Source of the DNA: Lytechinus variegatus
Taxonomy: Eukaryota; Echinodermata; Echinoidea; Temnopleuroida; Toxopneustidae
Direction of reading: 5' to 3'
Assembly (NCBI RefSeq): GCF_018143015.1
Contig: NC_054757.1
Span: 3,396,001-3,460,000, forward strand
DNA length: 64,000 nt
Below, piece after piece: positions 10,014 to 22,319 of this stretch (positions are counted from its first letter, which is position 1; every line of letters begins with the position of its first letter). The notes under the pieces were generated by a model, which did no database searches, was not told the DNA's origin, and worked only from the letters and a program-made list of their open reading frames with translations. Position numbers and translations under genes: made by a program.

Positions 10014-13000
10014 GTATGACGTCATATTTTCTTATTTTTTTATGTCACTATTATCCATCAAAGAATAGTTAATTACGTGAATGAGTCGAGTGGCAATATC
10101 TCATAGCAAAAAGATATGCATTTTGTTAGTTATAATCTATTTAATGCTACATATCTTTAAACACCTTCCAATGATGTGCTACTTGAAATAAAAAATGCTG
10201 AGTAATTCTCTTCCGATCACTATGTGTGCAATTTATTTACAATAACGTCTTTGAACAAGATTTCTATATAAACATTTAGATCGTTCGTGAATGCGTGCAC
10301 TCACTGTTCATGCTGTTAATGGAGTCAACAACGTTAACAATTTCATATTGTGAATTCAAATCAATTTCATTTCATTCGATGATTTTCGATCAGTCATTCA
10401 CAATATCCTATTAAAAATGAAATTACAAAAATGATCGAAATTTGTGTTTTGGTTCGTTTCAATTCAGTGACTATAAAGTTGCTTTCAGCCGCATGGCTAT
10501 TTTCATTTTTTAGGGGAGGGAGGGGGGGGGCAGGTTCAGCAAGTTCGTATACAAAATGAACACGAACTCCCGGATAACAACAATTATATTTTATCATCTA
10601 TTTCATACAGCAGTGCACTTAGATTCATTAATGTGCATTTAACTGATGCACGCGTTATCGTTTTCTCGGAGATATCGGTCATTCAAATTTTAAGATCTCA
10701 TAATGGAGTTTATAGAGACACTGGAGAATTCACTCAGTAATAACCACTCAAATAAATTCATGGTCGAAACTATTTCGATTTTTATCATTCCAATATTTGT
10801 CATGCATACATTCGATTTCTGTCTAGGTCAAAGATGTTCCTAATGAGCTTAAAAACTCATACTTTTTATTCTAAATTTTGTTTACTGCATGATAATTCAG
10901 GAATTTCCGAAACATAAAATCCAACCTCCAAAACTAAATAAACCATAATCCTTATATTTGCATTATTCTGAACCTAAAACTCTATTGCAATCCGAACTCT
11001 ATATAACCCTATATGCCCTCTGAGATAAGATCGGAGCAAATGTCACAAATCGCATTAATGGACAAATCCACCCAAACAAAAAGTTGATTTGATCAAAAGG
11101 GAAAAAACAATAACAAGCATTACTATAAAGGAAAAAAAATCATCAAAATCGGATGTAAAATAAGAAAGTCATGACATTTTAAAGCTTCGCTTAATTAAAA
11201 AAAAACAGTTATATGCACATCCCGGTCGGTATGCAAATGAGGAGACTGATGACGTCATCCAATCACTATTTCTTTTGTATTTTATAATAAGAATTACGAA
11301 AATTCGAATTTTCTCCTCATTGTCATGTAAAACAAGTAAAACAAAATTGTATTCCTCCCTGAACGTGTACAATTCCATCATATTAGCTCAAGTTGTTCCT
11401 TCTTGTCAAATAATTATGTAAAAATTGAAATATTGTATAATTCAAACAATTAAAAAATCGAATGAGGGACATCAGCGACTCTCTCATTTTCATATCACCG
11501 AATTGTAAATATAACAATGTCATGCCTTTCTTATTTCCGATTTTGATGAAATTTTCAGTGTTATTCTTAGTGTTATTCTTGTTGGCTTTTTCTCCTGACC
11601 TTTTATTCAAATCAACTTTTGTTGGGGTGGACTTGTCCTTTAATAATAATTAACAGTCAAAATTCATGCAGACTGGGGATACTCCTTATTGCGAAATAAT
11701 TTTTTTTTTAAATACGTCTAAAAATTAATAAATATATTTAGAGAGCCGTTTACCATTGTTCATTTTAATGTTCAAATCAACGGTAAAGAAATCTAATAGT
11801 CTAGAATACTCTCACTATCCGAAGACCATAACATTCAATAATATTTTAAAGAATGCAAAGTTTTCTCAAGAAGTCATGATCCTTTATCTTTTAATATCTA
11901 GGGTTTCCCCTTGGTCAGCTACCCGTGTTGGATGTAGACGGTCAGCTCCTGACTCAAAGCAGGGCTATTTACCGCTTTCTAGCTCGTCGCTTTCCAGGTG
12001 GTAAGTCGGACAGTGAATAACATGCTTATAGCAGCAAACTCACTGTATATTCTTTTCTTAAACTTTCACATTTCCCCCATTATCTCTTAAATTGCAGCTT
12101 GTCTAATTCCTAATTCATCCATTATAAGAAATATTTCACACCAGGGGCGGCGGAACGAAATTGAAAGTGGGGCGAGGGTTAGAACACGTTCGTGAGGGGC
12201 ACTTTTCTCGAGTAGAAAGGGGCACTGATACGAGAAAGGGCACCTATTAGAAGGTAAAGGGGCACTTGCTTACGGCAAAAAGGGCCCTTCTCAGGTGAAA
12301 AGGGCACAGAACACGTTCGTGATGGGCATTTTTTGTTAAAGATTGACACTGATACAAAAAATGACACTTGGTAACTCCATAAGCCTACATAGGCTTATCA
12401 TTATGTGTTGTATTGGCGTTTATTGTGAAAAATTGGTGAAAGCTTGAGAAAAACCCATCAAAGATTTAAAAAGTTATTAGAATTCATGTTATTTTATATT
12501 TGTGATGTCATATGCGAGCAGCGTCCCATCTTTCGTGTATTAAAAATAATACGGTAAATGAAATGTCATTTTCTAAAAAAAAAAATGAAAATGGTTGTTA
12601 CTGTAGCTTCAATATATCAACAGACAATTTATTTGACACACGCTCGTGAAAGAAAACAAATTTGAATCAAAATTGAAATTTATGCATGTTATATGACATA
12701 ACATTATTGGAGCAGCTGCTCGTTTTTTACGTCACAAATCCAAAACTCTAAGTTCCAATGACTTTCTTAATCTATGATGGAATTTCCTCAAATCTTCATC
12801 AATGTTTTATAATTTTTTTCTTGTATTTTTAGAAGCTTTTATGCAGGGTGAACTTCCCCTCGGTGGCTAGCTACCGTGCACTGCAAAAACTCTGGTGTTG
12901 GTTTAACACCAGCCCACACCAGAGAAGTATTGAAACAACACCAGTTTGAAATCAAGCCGATGCTGTTTTAATACTAATTGGTGTTGTGTATAAACACATT

Positions 13001-16000
13001 TCTGGTGTTAAATCAAAACGAAACTGGTGTTATTTAACACTTATCTGGTGAGGACAAATATAGATTCCGGGCTGGTGTTAAATCAACACCGGAGTTTTTG
13101 CAGTATGAGTGTGTGGGGGGGGGCGTAAGCCTGTTTATTATATCATCGATGTTTTGTAGATTACTATGGGAAGAACGATGATGAGCGTGCACAGATAGAC
13201 GTCATCCTTGGGATCATAGCGGACATCGAGATCGCAATCACACCGGCTTTCGAGACACCAGACGCTGCCAAAAGAGTAAGCATGTACTATGGGGAAAACA
13301 CATATAATAATTACAAAAAAAAAACCTCTTTCGGTAATGTAGAGATAACGGAAACGTTTTCCTCCCGACCTATCATAGGAAATTACTATATGGCGATTTA
13401 TGAATACAACAAAGAAATATTTTCATTGATATTTTCAATAATGTTGGGGGATTTAATTAATTCATTTGTATTATGCCCGATTTCCTATTTTGGGGGGCTT
13501 CCTGAGCAGATTGTCTCTGTTGTGCCTTGACCAGTTCGTAAAACGAGATAAAATTTGAAGCCATGCACACAAATACGAAAAGATTGCATTTAAAGGGATG
13601 GTTCGGGTTGAAAATATTTATATCTAAATAAATATAGTCAAATTCACAGAGCAAAATGCTAAAAATTTCATCAAATTCATGCACATCGTCATGAATATTC
13701 ATTAAATGGACTGATGATGTCACATCCCCATTTTCCCTTTTCTTATGTTATTACATGAAATTTATAAACGTTTCATTTTTCCATACATGTGTAAATGATG
13801 TGTATCCATTATGGTGAAATAGGTTGCGGTAATAAATAACTAATACACTTAACCAGTTGTCAATCCAATTGTTTTAGTTCTTGGCAGAAAATCTTTGAAT
13901 AAACCTTATTTCATATAATAAAATACAAAAGAACAAGTGGGGATATGACATCCAGTGGCGTACCGTGGGTCATGGCATTGGGGGGCAACAGCAAAAAATT
14001 GAGTCACTAAGTGAGCGCTCGAAGCGCACCCAGTTGCCAGGTATACTGACTTAATAGAGACATTTTAAGGACAGTGCCATTAAACGGATATGTCTCTCAC
14101 TGGTCAAATAATGCGAGGGCGAAGCGCGAGCTTAAATTTTTTTTATATTCAGACCTAAAAAGGGACATTATAACCAATCTCGTGTAATCATGATACGCAC
14201 CTTACTCGCTGAATAATGCGAGCGCAAAGCGCGAGCTGAAATTTTTGTAAATATTCACTCCCAAACAGGAAGATTTTTAGGACTATAATTATTTTAGGAA
14301 TCCATTAAGAGTAAACACATCTCACCATAGTCATCTAATGTGAGTGCCAATAAGCACTTGCTTATTTTGTTAGAATTACATCTAAACATGCACATAAAGC
14401 ACTTGTAATCATGATTAACATACCCATCTCACTAATCAAATCTTGCGAGCGCGAAGCGCAAGTTGAACATTTAGGAAATTCAAACCTGAAGAGGGACATT
14501 TTAAGGCTTGTTTGTAGAATTCACGAAGAACATACGTAGTTCACTAACCAAATGATGTGAGCGCGATGCGCGAGCTGAAAATTTTTGATATTCAGATTAG
14601 AAAAAAGGACACTTTAAGGACTGATTCTAGGAATTCATGGAGAGCAGACATATGTCACCAATCCACTACTGCGAACGTAAGCACGGACAGGAAATGTTAA
14701 TATTATTATATTATTAGACCTATAATTGGGCAATCACTTTATGTAGTCATGAAACGAAGCATACTATTGTATATAAAACAATGATAACTCGAAGTGCGAG
14801 GAAATATATTTGGCAATTTGGTGTATATTGACTTGAAAACGGGAGGTTTTAGTATAACAGGATATATATCTCGGTAAACAGACAATGCGAGCACAAGGAA
14901 CAATGAAGACATAGGCCCTGAGCAAATTATGTTTCACAGTTATGAAAAAAATGTTTCTTATGTAATATAACAAAACATAATTATGATATAACATTGCCTA
15001 CCTAATATTCATAAAGACATGCTTAGAACTGTTTCACCGGAATAATGCAAATCTTTAAAATTCAATAACTTCGTATTTGTTATACGATTGTGATCAAAAT
15101 TTCAGCGTTTTGCTTTGTTAATTTTACTCTACTTATAGAGATAGAAATATGTATCTCCAGCCTGGACTACCCCTTTAATAATTGCCCCCCCTCTACAAAA
15201 TGATGGAAATAAAAACGGATCGTTTGTGCGATTTTACCCCTCACCTGCTTTCATGTTTCAAAATTTTATTTCTTCAAATGAGGATAACTCCTTGTTTGTT
15301 TGATCAGATTGGTCAGATTTTCACAAATTACTTTTGGCATTGTTTCGCATTTTCATCATTCATCGTTATTAATTTCAATCATCATGTCCCTCTTACGAAA
15401 GATTCTCACACCATGATGGTGACACCCCCTCCTTCCACTTCTTATACCGTCTTGAGCATCCTTCTCCTTCAGGCACACCTTGGGCCCCGCCTTGAAATGA
15501 GTTACAATTGATCCGATCAATCGCAACTATGGACGGCCAGCATCAACATTTAAAATACATGTTTGTTCAAAATATTTTCTAGCGATGGTGTATATTCTTT
15601 CATTCATTGTTTTCTTGAAAATTCCCCGTGCTTCGTTTGTTTACAAAGGACATTGTGCAAATTTCCTGTGGAAAAAAAATTATGGCACGGATGGATTTCC
15701 ATAGAGTTGCGATTGATTCGATCAGTCATAACTCTTTGTAAGAAGGGCGCCTGCTCATCCTTCATCACCATGATCACCATCCATATTATCTTTGGTCTTT
15801 CGTTTCCTCTCGTGTCGATCTACTTCCACATTCAATGCTCCTTCCTCAACACGCTGCCCATCCATCTCAAATGACTTTATTCAATCCGAAAATCATCAAT
15901 CCATCATAAGTTAGGAAGTTCATTCGCCCTTAAAGATGAAGAGTCGTTTTTTTTCTTCTTGATGATGTAGGAAGCCGACCTTGTCAAGGCTAGGGACAGT

Positions 16001-16267
16001 ACTCTTAAGCCTTCATATGAGTTCTTCTCTCAATCTCTTCAGAAAGCAGGAGGAAAATACTTCGTTGGAAACAGGGTAAGACTGGCTGTCTCTTGATTAA
16101 TTTGTGCAAGAAATGTGCATTTATCGATGTGATCTATGTAAATGTACAATACAGAAAAATAGATAGACAGATATATAGATAGATAAATAGATAGAAAGAT
16201 GATAGATAGATAGATATATAGATAGATAGATAAATAGATAAACAGGCAGATAAATATATAGACAGGC

Positions 16268-16301
<34 letters not shown>

Positions 16302-16628
16302 TTGAAACGAAGATCACATGCAATGTATTAATAAAAAAGGGTAAAATATAAGATTCATTAATATAAAGATTAAACTGAATTACAAAATGAATTACCAAGA
16401 ACTCATCATCCTTCTCAAACCCACCATGTTATCACTTCAATCTTTTTTTGTCAGATGACGTTAGCCGATCTGGTCATCTTCAATCTCATCGATTTTTTCA
16501 TGGACAGCATCATTGGTCTGAAGACATATTTTGACCCTTACCCAAACCTGGTCAAGTACTACGAAACAATCAAGAGTGACTCTCCTCTCACCGGATATCT
16601 CAAATCAAGGAAAAACACCCCTTATTAA
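9866..16628 (+). CDS. Glutathione S-transferase, sigma-class-like, copy 2 (complete, 213 aa)
   Basis: Complete five-exon gene: 9866-10013, 11902-12000, 13160-13275, 15971-16075, 16455-16628 (642 nt including stop). The start ATG is chosen because MSTYKLTYFD gives the normal GST N-terminus and puts the catalytic tyrosine at residue 8. Other motifs are W41, GQLPVL with cis-Pro57, Q68-S69 for glutathione binding, and a helical C-terminal domain (about 84-213) with MTLADLVIF. Length is near the usual 200-210 for the class. It has no signal peptide or membrane segment, so it is cytosolic. It is a tandem duplicate of copy 1 with a period of about 9.7 kb, and intron sequence is conserved between the copies. 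Intron 3 has gained a roughly 1-kb insertion (13952-14984) absent from copy 1. The substrate cannot be read from sequence. Confidence 0.93.
11052..11643. mobile_element. TTAA-type MITE family B, fold-back, GST2 intron 1
   Basis: Left arm starts near GGACAAATCCACCC; right arm ends GGGGTGGACTTGTCC and TTTAA. The right part matches window bases 1-188, the same place in GST copy 1. Confidence 0.65.
11902..12000 (+). CDS. GST copy 2 exon 2
   Basis: A 99-nt exon with donor gtaagt, encoding FPLGQLPVLDVDG to RRFPG. One residue differs from copy 1 (L56 versus V). Confidence 0.9.
12143..12375. mobile_element. Deleted copy of the GGGGCAC-rich element, GST2 intron 2
   Basis: Begins with the same CAGGGGCGGCGGAA end as the 1147 element and has the repeats, but its distal end is missing. 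Confidence 0.5.
12879..13104. mobile_element. Palindromic MITE, same family (copy in GST2 intron 2)
   Basis: Orthologous position to 3276-3541 with the same flanks, so it inserted before the gene duplication. Ends CACTGCAAAAACTC and GAGTTTTTGCAGT. Confidence 0.75.
13160..13275 (+). CDS. GST copy 2 exon 3
   Basis: A 116-nt exon encoding DYYGKNDDERAQID to PDAAKR. Flanks align with those of copy 1 exon 3, including the palindromic MITE just upstream. Confidence 0.9.
13952..14984. mobile_element. Insertion in GST2 intron 3 with GCGCGAGC repeats
   Basis: GST copy 1 has no counterpart: it reads straight from gatatgacatc to cctaatgaatattc. Flanking GATATGACAT (13942-13951) and GATATAACAT (14985-14994) may be a 10-bp target duplication with one change. 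Starts CCAGTGGCGTACCGTGGG. Inside, words such as GCGAGCGCAAAGCGCGAGCT recur about every 110-170 bp. No ORF. Confidence 0.65.
15482..15751. mobile_element. Fold-back MITE, GST2 intron 3
   Basis: Inverted ends GGGCCCCGCC and GGGCGCC with arms around GTTACAATTGATCCGATCA / TTGATTCGATCAGTCATAAC. Absent from copy 1, which instead has the family A MITE close to this place. Confidence 0.6.
15971..16075 (+). CDS. GST copy 2 exon 4
   Basis: A 105-nt exon encoding EADLVKARDSTLK to KYFVGNR. Acceptor gtag and donor gtaaga. It is followed by the same TAGA-rich microsatellite as in copy 1. Confidence 0.9.
16155..16305. repeat. (TAGA)n microsatellite, GST2 intron 4
   Basis: Same location and flanks as the tract in copy 1 but different unit order, as expected for independent slippage after duplication. 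Confidence 0.9.
16455..16628 (+). CDS. GST copy 2 exon 5 (terminal)
   Basis: Encodes 57 residues from MTLADLVIF to SRKNTPY, then TAA. Four positions differ from copy 1. The 3' flank stops matching copy 1 soon after the stop but matches again further down (C/T tract and GAT repeats). Confidence 0.9.
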   Translation: MTLADLVIFNLIDFFMDSIIGLKTYFDPYPNLVKYYETIKSDSPLTGYLKSRKNTPY

Positions 16629-18474
16629 AATCATATTTTCTGTCATAACGTCTAAAGCAGATTGAGCGAAAGAGTTGAAGTAGAAGAGTGAAAAGGGAAT
16701 GATTGATAGATTGGTGTAGAGAAACGCCGAAAGGGCCTAGCTATTGTCAGCTAGGATGGGGGGATATTTCCTATCATTATTACAAACGAAAAACTTTCGC
16801 TCAATATTGGCTAGAATCTGAGCATGCATGTATACGATAAATCTATTAAATGCAATTATTCTATAAAAAAAACGTGGTAACATTGGTCATTAATCATTAT
16901 CCCTACATAACCAAACGTGAATTTTTGAAGTCAATTATTGAGGAAAATACACAAGTCTTTAAGAATATTTTTAATTGGCTTCCATTTTGGATATTATAAG
17001 TGTGTGTTACCCAAAGGGAAGCTTGTATATTGCATTTCGTGGCGGCACTAGGATTTTTAAATAGGAGGGCAAGTGGGGATGGGGGGGGGGGCAAAGAAGA
17101 TTTTGGGGAGCAGAGGTAGACAATATTTTTTGTTGTTGCATGTTTTGCAAAAATAGTGTGTAAAGTATGAGCTGAATTGTTAATATACTGAACTGAAAAG
17201 GGACCTTTTGACGACTGTTTGCGGTTGTTCATAAAGAAGATAGTCAGTGATAATAATTAATGCAAGAGCTGAAAATTTAGATATTCCGAGCTGATAACAG
17301 GACATTTTAAGCCCCTTTTGTAATCATGAATAAAATGGTTATCTAACTAAACAATCGATGTGAGCGCGTAGCGCGAGCTAAAGATTATTTGATATTCAGC
17401 ACCCTCTTGACAGAATACATATCTCGCTAAAACAAATATTGAAAACTTGAATAGCGAGAAGAATAATTTATGTATTTTCAAAAACTTGGAATTGTAAGCC
17501 CTATGTTATACTACTGAGCAGATCATATCTCACTCAACAGAAATTGCAAGCGCGAGTGAAATCTTGACTTTTATTCAATGACCTGAAAAATTGTCTAATT
17601 TTCATTCTCCTGTCTTAATTTCATTGACTTTCCTACTCCTCTAGGCTTTCTTTTTCTTCCTCCCCTCCTTCACTTTTCTTTTTCGTTTCCCCTTTTACAT
17701 CTTTTTAAATTTGTTTTTTGCTCCGGCAAGAGGGTGGCCGCGTTTGGAGGACACTCCTGAGGGGGGAGGGGGCATCCCCCTCCCCTCAGGAGCGCCCGGT
17801 GCCACCGGTTATTGCATTGGTGTCAAAATATAAATCGTCACTTTTTCTGCCTAGCAAACATGCAGAAAATATTTGGTAGGTTTGTATTCAAGCTTTACTG
17901 AGGGGCTTGTGTAATAATGACGAGTAGCCTTAGTTTTTCTCAATACTTAATCTATGAATTGAATATGTAAGTTCACAAACATTCCTCTTGTGGTGAGCTG
18001 GAAAGCTTTCATAAACGATATTAAAGCTTGGAATCTGAATAGATCAGACTTATAAAATACAAAGGGAATAAAACACAAATACCATTAAATCTCAATTTTG
18101 TTTTTTCGTTGTATTTGATGTGATATATAAATTTTCTTTCACCCCACCCCCGCATTCTTCTCACTCTCTCCTCAACCCCCCCCCCCCCCCCCCTCTCGCT
18201 TTCTCAATGATAGTATCATTTTAGCGCTTTATTCATATTTTTTGGCTGACAGGTAGATATTGGCTGGCTGAAAAGCATCGTTTCTATGGTACGATCCACA
18301 GATATAGTTTAAATATCGAATAATTTAGTATAGAATGAAGAAATAATTGTCTGTATGAAGTTTGATGTAATAAAATGTCGAATTCAAAGCAGTTCACTCT
18401 CCGACTACAATGATTTAGTAAGAATGACAAATTCAATGAAATTACAAAATGGGCGGTAAGACTATATACCATGT
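16629..18474. other. 3' flank of GST copy 2, no gene seen
   Basis: No ORF of interest. 17040-17600 carries a second stretch with GTGAGCGCGTAGCGCGAGC words like the 13952 insertion, and 17640-17720 is pyrimidine-rich. A poly-C run is at 18176-18193. From about 18130 it matches the copy 1 flank again. Confidence 0.6.
17754..17792. repeat. GC-rich hairpin
   Basis: CTCCTGAGGGG...GGAGGGGG is followed after a short loop by CCCCCTCCCCTCAGGAG, giving a near-perfect stem of about 17 bp. It lies at the distal end of the second GCGCGAGC-type element. Confidence 0.75.
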
Positions 18475-19160
18475 ATACGATGATGATGTTATTAATGATG
18501 AGAAATTATGATCCTGCTGCTGATGATACTGACAACGATGGTGACAACGAAGACGATGATACTGACGACGATGGTGATAATGAAGACAATCGTGATGATG
18601 GTGGAGATGATGATGATGATAAAGCCGATGGTGATCATGACAATTTTGACGAAGATGATGATAATGAGGATGACGGTGACGATGTTAGTGAATATGATGA
18701 TGATGATGGCAACGGTGATGATGAAGACGATGATTATATTTGGTGATGATGGTGGGAATGATGATGATTGTGATGATGAGGATGACTGGTGATAATGATG
18801 ACGATGCATGACGAGGATAACTTGTGATATCGATGATGATTGTGATGAGGGTGACTGGTGATGATGAGGATGACAGGTGATAACGATGACGATGCCCGAT
18901 GATGATAATGATTGTGATGAAAAGGGTGACGATGCATGATGATGAGAGTGATGATGAGGATGACCGGTCATAATGATGATGCCTGATGATTGTGATGATG
19001 ACGATGATGATTTTGATGATGAGGGAGACTGGTGATTATTGAATGAGAGTGAAAGCAGTAATAGGATAGTAATGACAATAGTGGTGATGATTGCAATCAC
19101 GTCAACGATGTTGTCTATTACGATGATTATGGCGACACTGCTGACAAGAAAGTTCGAGTT
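18475..19160. repeat. GAT-rich minisatellite after GST copy 2
   Basis: Degenerate GATGATGA and GACGATG units. It occupies the same place relative to the GST gene as 8221-9075, marking the downstream part of the duplicated block. Confidence 0.85.
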
Positions 19161-19431
19161 CAAGACTTTGGTAAACTAATTGAAAATAATGTGGTACAAA
19201 ATGACAAAAACTTCAATGTTATGGAAGATTGATAAAAAAAACCCCTCATTATTGGGACTACCTTTGTCTCAGAACAATTATGAAATCTTCAACAACAAAA
19301 AAACAAAAGAGTAGTACTGGAAGATACACTTTCACCAAAGATCTTTATTTCAAGACACCAGCGTGCAATACAGCATATGAATACTATACTATAAAACACC
19401 AGAATGTAATATGACATAAATATTATACAGA

Positions 19432-19591
19432 TATTGACTGATGGGGTGTGTAATATAAACATTCTTTGGACCGCCGGATTTGTATTTTCCCGAAGCGCGC
19501 GCAGCGCTGAGGGAAAATATCACGAGGGAAAATAGAAATCCTTTAGGCGGTCCAAACAATTTTTTTTTACACATCCCATTAGTCAATATCT
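19432..19591. mobile_element. Fold-back element with CAGATATTGACTGATGGG ends
   Basis: Left end CAGATATTGACTGATGGG and right end CCCATTAGTCAATATCTG, with inner inverted words TTTGGACCGCC / GGCGGTCCAAA. It sits at the break between the first units of the 40-bp array and the main array. Confidence 0.7.
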
Positions 19592-20034
19592 GTTATATTA
19601 GATAGCCTCTAATGATGAAGATAAAGTTAGGCCTAACGATGCGTGCAGCCTGTTTTTTGTGACATTCACAGTGATTGATTGAACTGGTATATATCTAACG
19701 TTAGATCTATAGATATCTAAGTAACGTTAGTCTAACGCAGTGAATGACCTTTTTCTAATCTAATCAACATTGTTTGTTTAGGCCTAGCCCTAGATCTAAA
19801 TCTTAGTTCGAGTCCAGGTCCAGGACCAAAGGCAGGCCGATAATGCATGGTAACATCTAATACACAAGAGGGCGCCATACACGTAGAAAAATATATTCAT
19901 GGACCGGTTGGTCAATATATTCATCGAAGATGGACCGGCTGGGGAAATACATTGATTTCAATCATATCACGTGACGCACTATGGACCAATCGCGCTTGGC
20001 TATCTGTCTTGGCCATCTAATATTAGTCTATATA

Positions 20035-20440
20035 AAAACACCAGAATGTAATATGACTTAACATACGTCTATATAATCTATTCCAAAACACCAGAACACA
20101 ATATAGTCTATTAAAAACACCAGAATGTAATATGACATAATATAGTCTATTAAAGAACACCAGAATGTAATTTGACATAATATAGTCTATTCAAAAACAC
20201 CATCTGCAATATGACATAATAGAACACCATAATGTATAGTATAGTATAGTGTATTTCAGAACACCAGAATGTAATATGACATAATATAATCCATTTCAAA
20301 ACACCAGCATGTAATATGACATAATATAGTCTATTTAAAAACACCAGCATGTTATATGACATAATATAGTCTATTTAAAAACACCAGCATGTAATATGAC
20401 ATAATATAGACTTTTTCAGAACACCAGAATGTAAAAACAT
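20035..20440. repeat. 40-bp tandem array
   Basis: About ten units of the type acaccagCATGTAATATGACAT followed by aatatagtctatttaaaa. Exact 40-bp spacing is seen at 20301, 20341 and 20381. Two diverged units also lie at about 19355-19430. Confidence 0.85.
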
Positions 20441-21525
20441 CTAAAAAAAATATATATAGATTATTTGAAATACCAGCAATCTAATGAAACCAATTTAATA
20501 ACCTGAAAAAAGAAGCGATTAATATATTGCACAACAATAACTGGACCAAAAATAATTGTGCAGCCAATAGAAGGAAAACAAACCAGACAATAGTATGACA
20601 TACAATAATACAATTCTACAAAATAATGCACCAAGCAAGATTTATTAACACAAATATATTTCAGCCAACCTGTACACTCCCTCCAAATGAGAGGAATACA
20701 AAATAAAACACCCTGTAAACGAATATATATGCAATCAAAGTTCCAATTTACTGTGCTACCTGTCATATAAATATCAAAATATATAATCGAGATAAGATTA
20801 CACCTGCTGCTAGGAGACCAAGAGAAAAAATCCTTAAAAAGAAAAATAAAAAGTAGAATATAACCAAAAAATCTATACTCTTATTCTGTAATTTTCAAAT
20901 GGCCTTTGGTCTACACACCTCAATGCGACGATAAAAAAGTGAGGTAGGCTTTATACGTGCATCGCAAACTGAAATACATGTACCACAAAATAAAAGATAT
21001 ATATATATTGCGCTTCCATTGCTGTAAGGCAGAATTTTTGCCATAAGCAAAACTGAAATTGAACCCAAGCTTAACCCTTATCCTAATGATCATAATTCAG
21101 AATAAAAAAAGTTGGAGTGCCTCTGCATTACCTGCATTGCCTGCATCACGCGATTCAATATAGTAGCAGTGCTGACTTTGAAAATGACTATGAAGTAATC
21201 ACAAAAACCACCATTCATATAATATGGTACTACGTTCATTGACCCTATATAATATTTGACCTTGATCAAGTGACCTACGACTTGTGCAAGATGAGCAATG
21301 ATACTGGATTACCCCTTTGTCCACACTTCATTAACTATATCCATAAACTTCCAAACTTATGATGGTAATTCAACAATTACAAAGACCTTAAATGACCTTC
21401 AACCTTGGTCATGTGACCCGAAGCTCACACAGGATGTTCAGTGATACTTGATTACTCTTATGTCCAAGTTATAAAGAACTAGGTCCATATATGGGAAATA
21501 TGATTATTACCCATATCAGACATCT
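20441..21525. other. Intergenic, no gene seen
   Basis: AT-rich. 21190-21500 contains a dispersed-repeat-like stretch with words such as GACCTTGGTCATGTGACC and GTTCAGTGATACTTGATTAC; I recall similar sequence from many marine invertebrates but cannot name the family. A 101-codon minus-strand frame at 20461-20766 resembles nothing I know. Confidence 0.4.
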
Positions 21526-22319
21526 GGGGCCTGTTTCATAAAGAGTTACAACTGTTGTAACTTTGCCATTATGGAAACTACTATAAAAACCTTGATTTTG
21601 ATTGGCTGCTGAGCCTTGTTACCGTGGTAGTTGCCCATGACAAAAAACTTCCATTCGGGACACTATACCCAAGTTTCCTTTCTCATCAATTCTCTTCTCC
21701 AAGTATGACAAACCGTGTAACATGCCCAAAGCAAGCAATTTAAGTATCAAAACACCCGTTTCTTGACATCGGTCCGAAGAAAAAGAGCCCGGCATATACA
21801 GTCACAGCAGGGGGCCACACACGATGGGATGCATGCGCAGCGCTGAGCTCGGTTTCTGCAAAACATGCCGTCATTTTTATTCGCTTACTTTCCTTATTTC
21901 GAGGTCGATTTTCTTCGTTCGAAATTGAAAATGGACTAACATTGGATTACTGAATACACTATGCCTTTGAAAACGTGATTTAATATCAAATACAATAATT
22001 TCATTCTGAAGGTCCTACTACAGGCAGAGAAGTCTTACGTAATAGCACAGCTGTTGTTCATCTTTTGGTCCTTTGCTCAACGCTCATATACTGGCCTGTG
22101 GAGGTCAAATTACCGTAAGACAGCGGGGATTACCCCTGGATTGCCTGGCCAAGCATGGGTGATAAGGGCTTGGAAATGATATTTGGGAGATCCAAACGAA
22201 AAATGGGGTATAACACCGCAGTTTGCAATCTGAACTGCGGTCTTTATCCAAAGGGGGGTTTGACGTAATGCATAATGGCAAAGTTACAACAGTTGCAAGT
22301 CCTTTATGAAATGGGCCCC
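21526..22319. mobile_element. Fold-back MITE with GGGGCC...TTTCATAAAG ends
   Basis: A 794-bp element. The left end GGGGCCTGTTTCATAAAG and following GTTACAACTGTTGTAACTTTG are mirrored at the right by CAAAGTTACAACAGTTGC and TTTATGAAATGGGCCCC. Confidence 0.7.
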
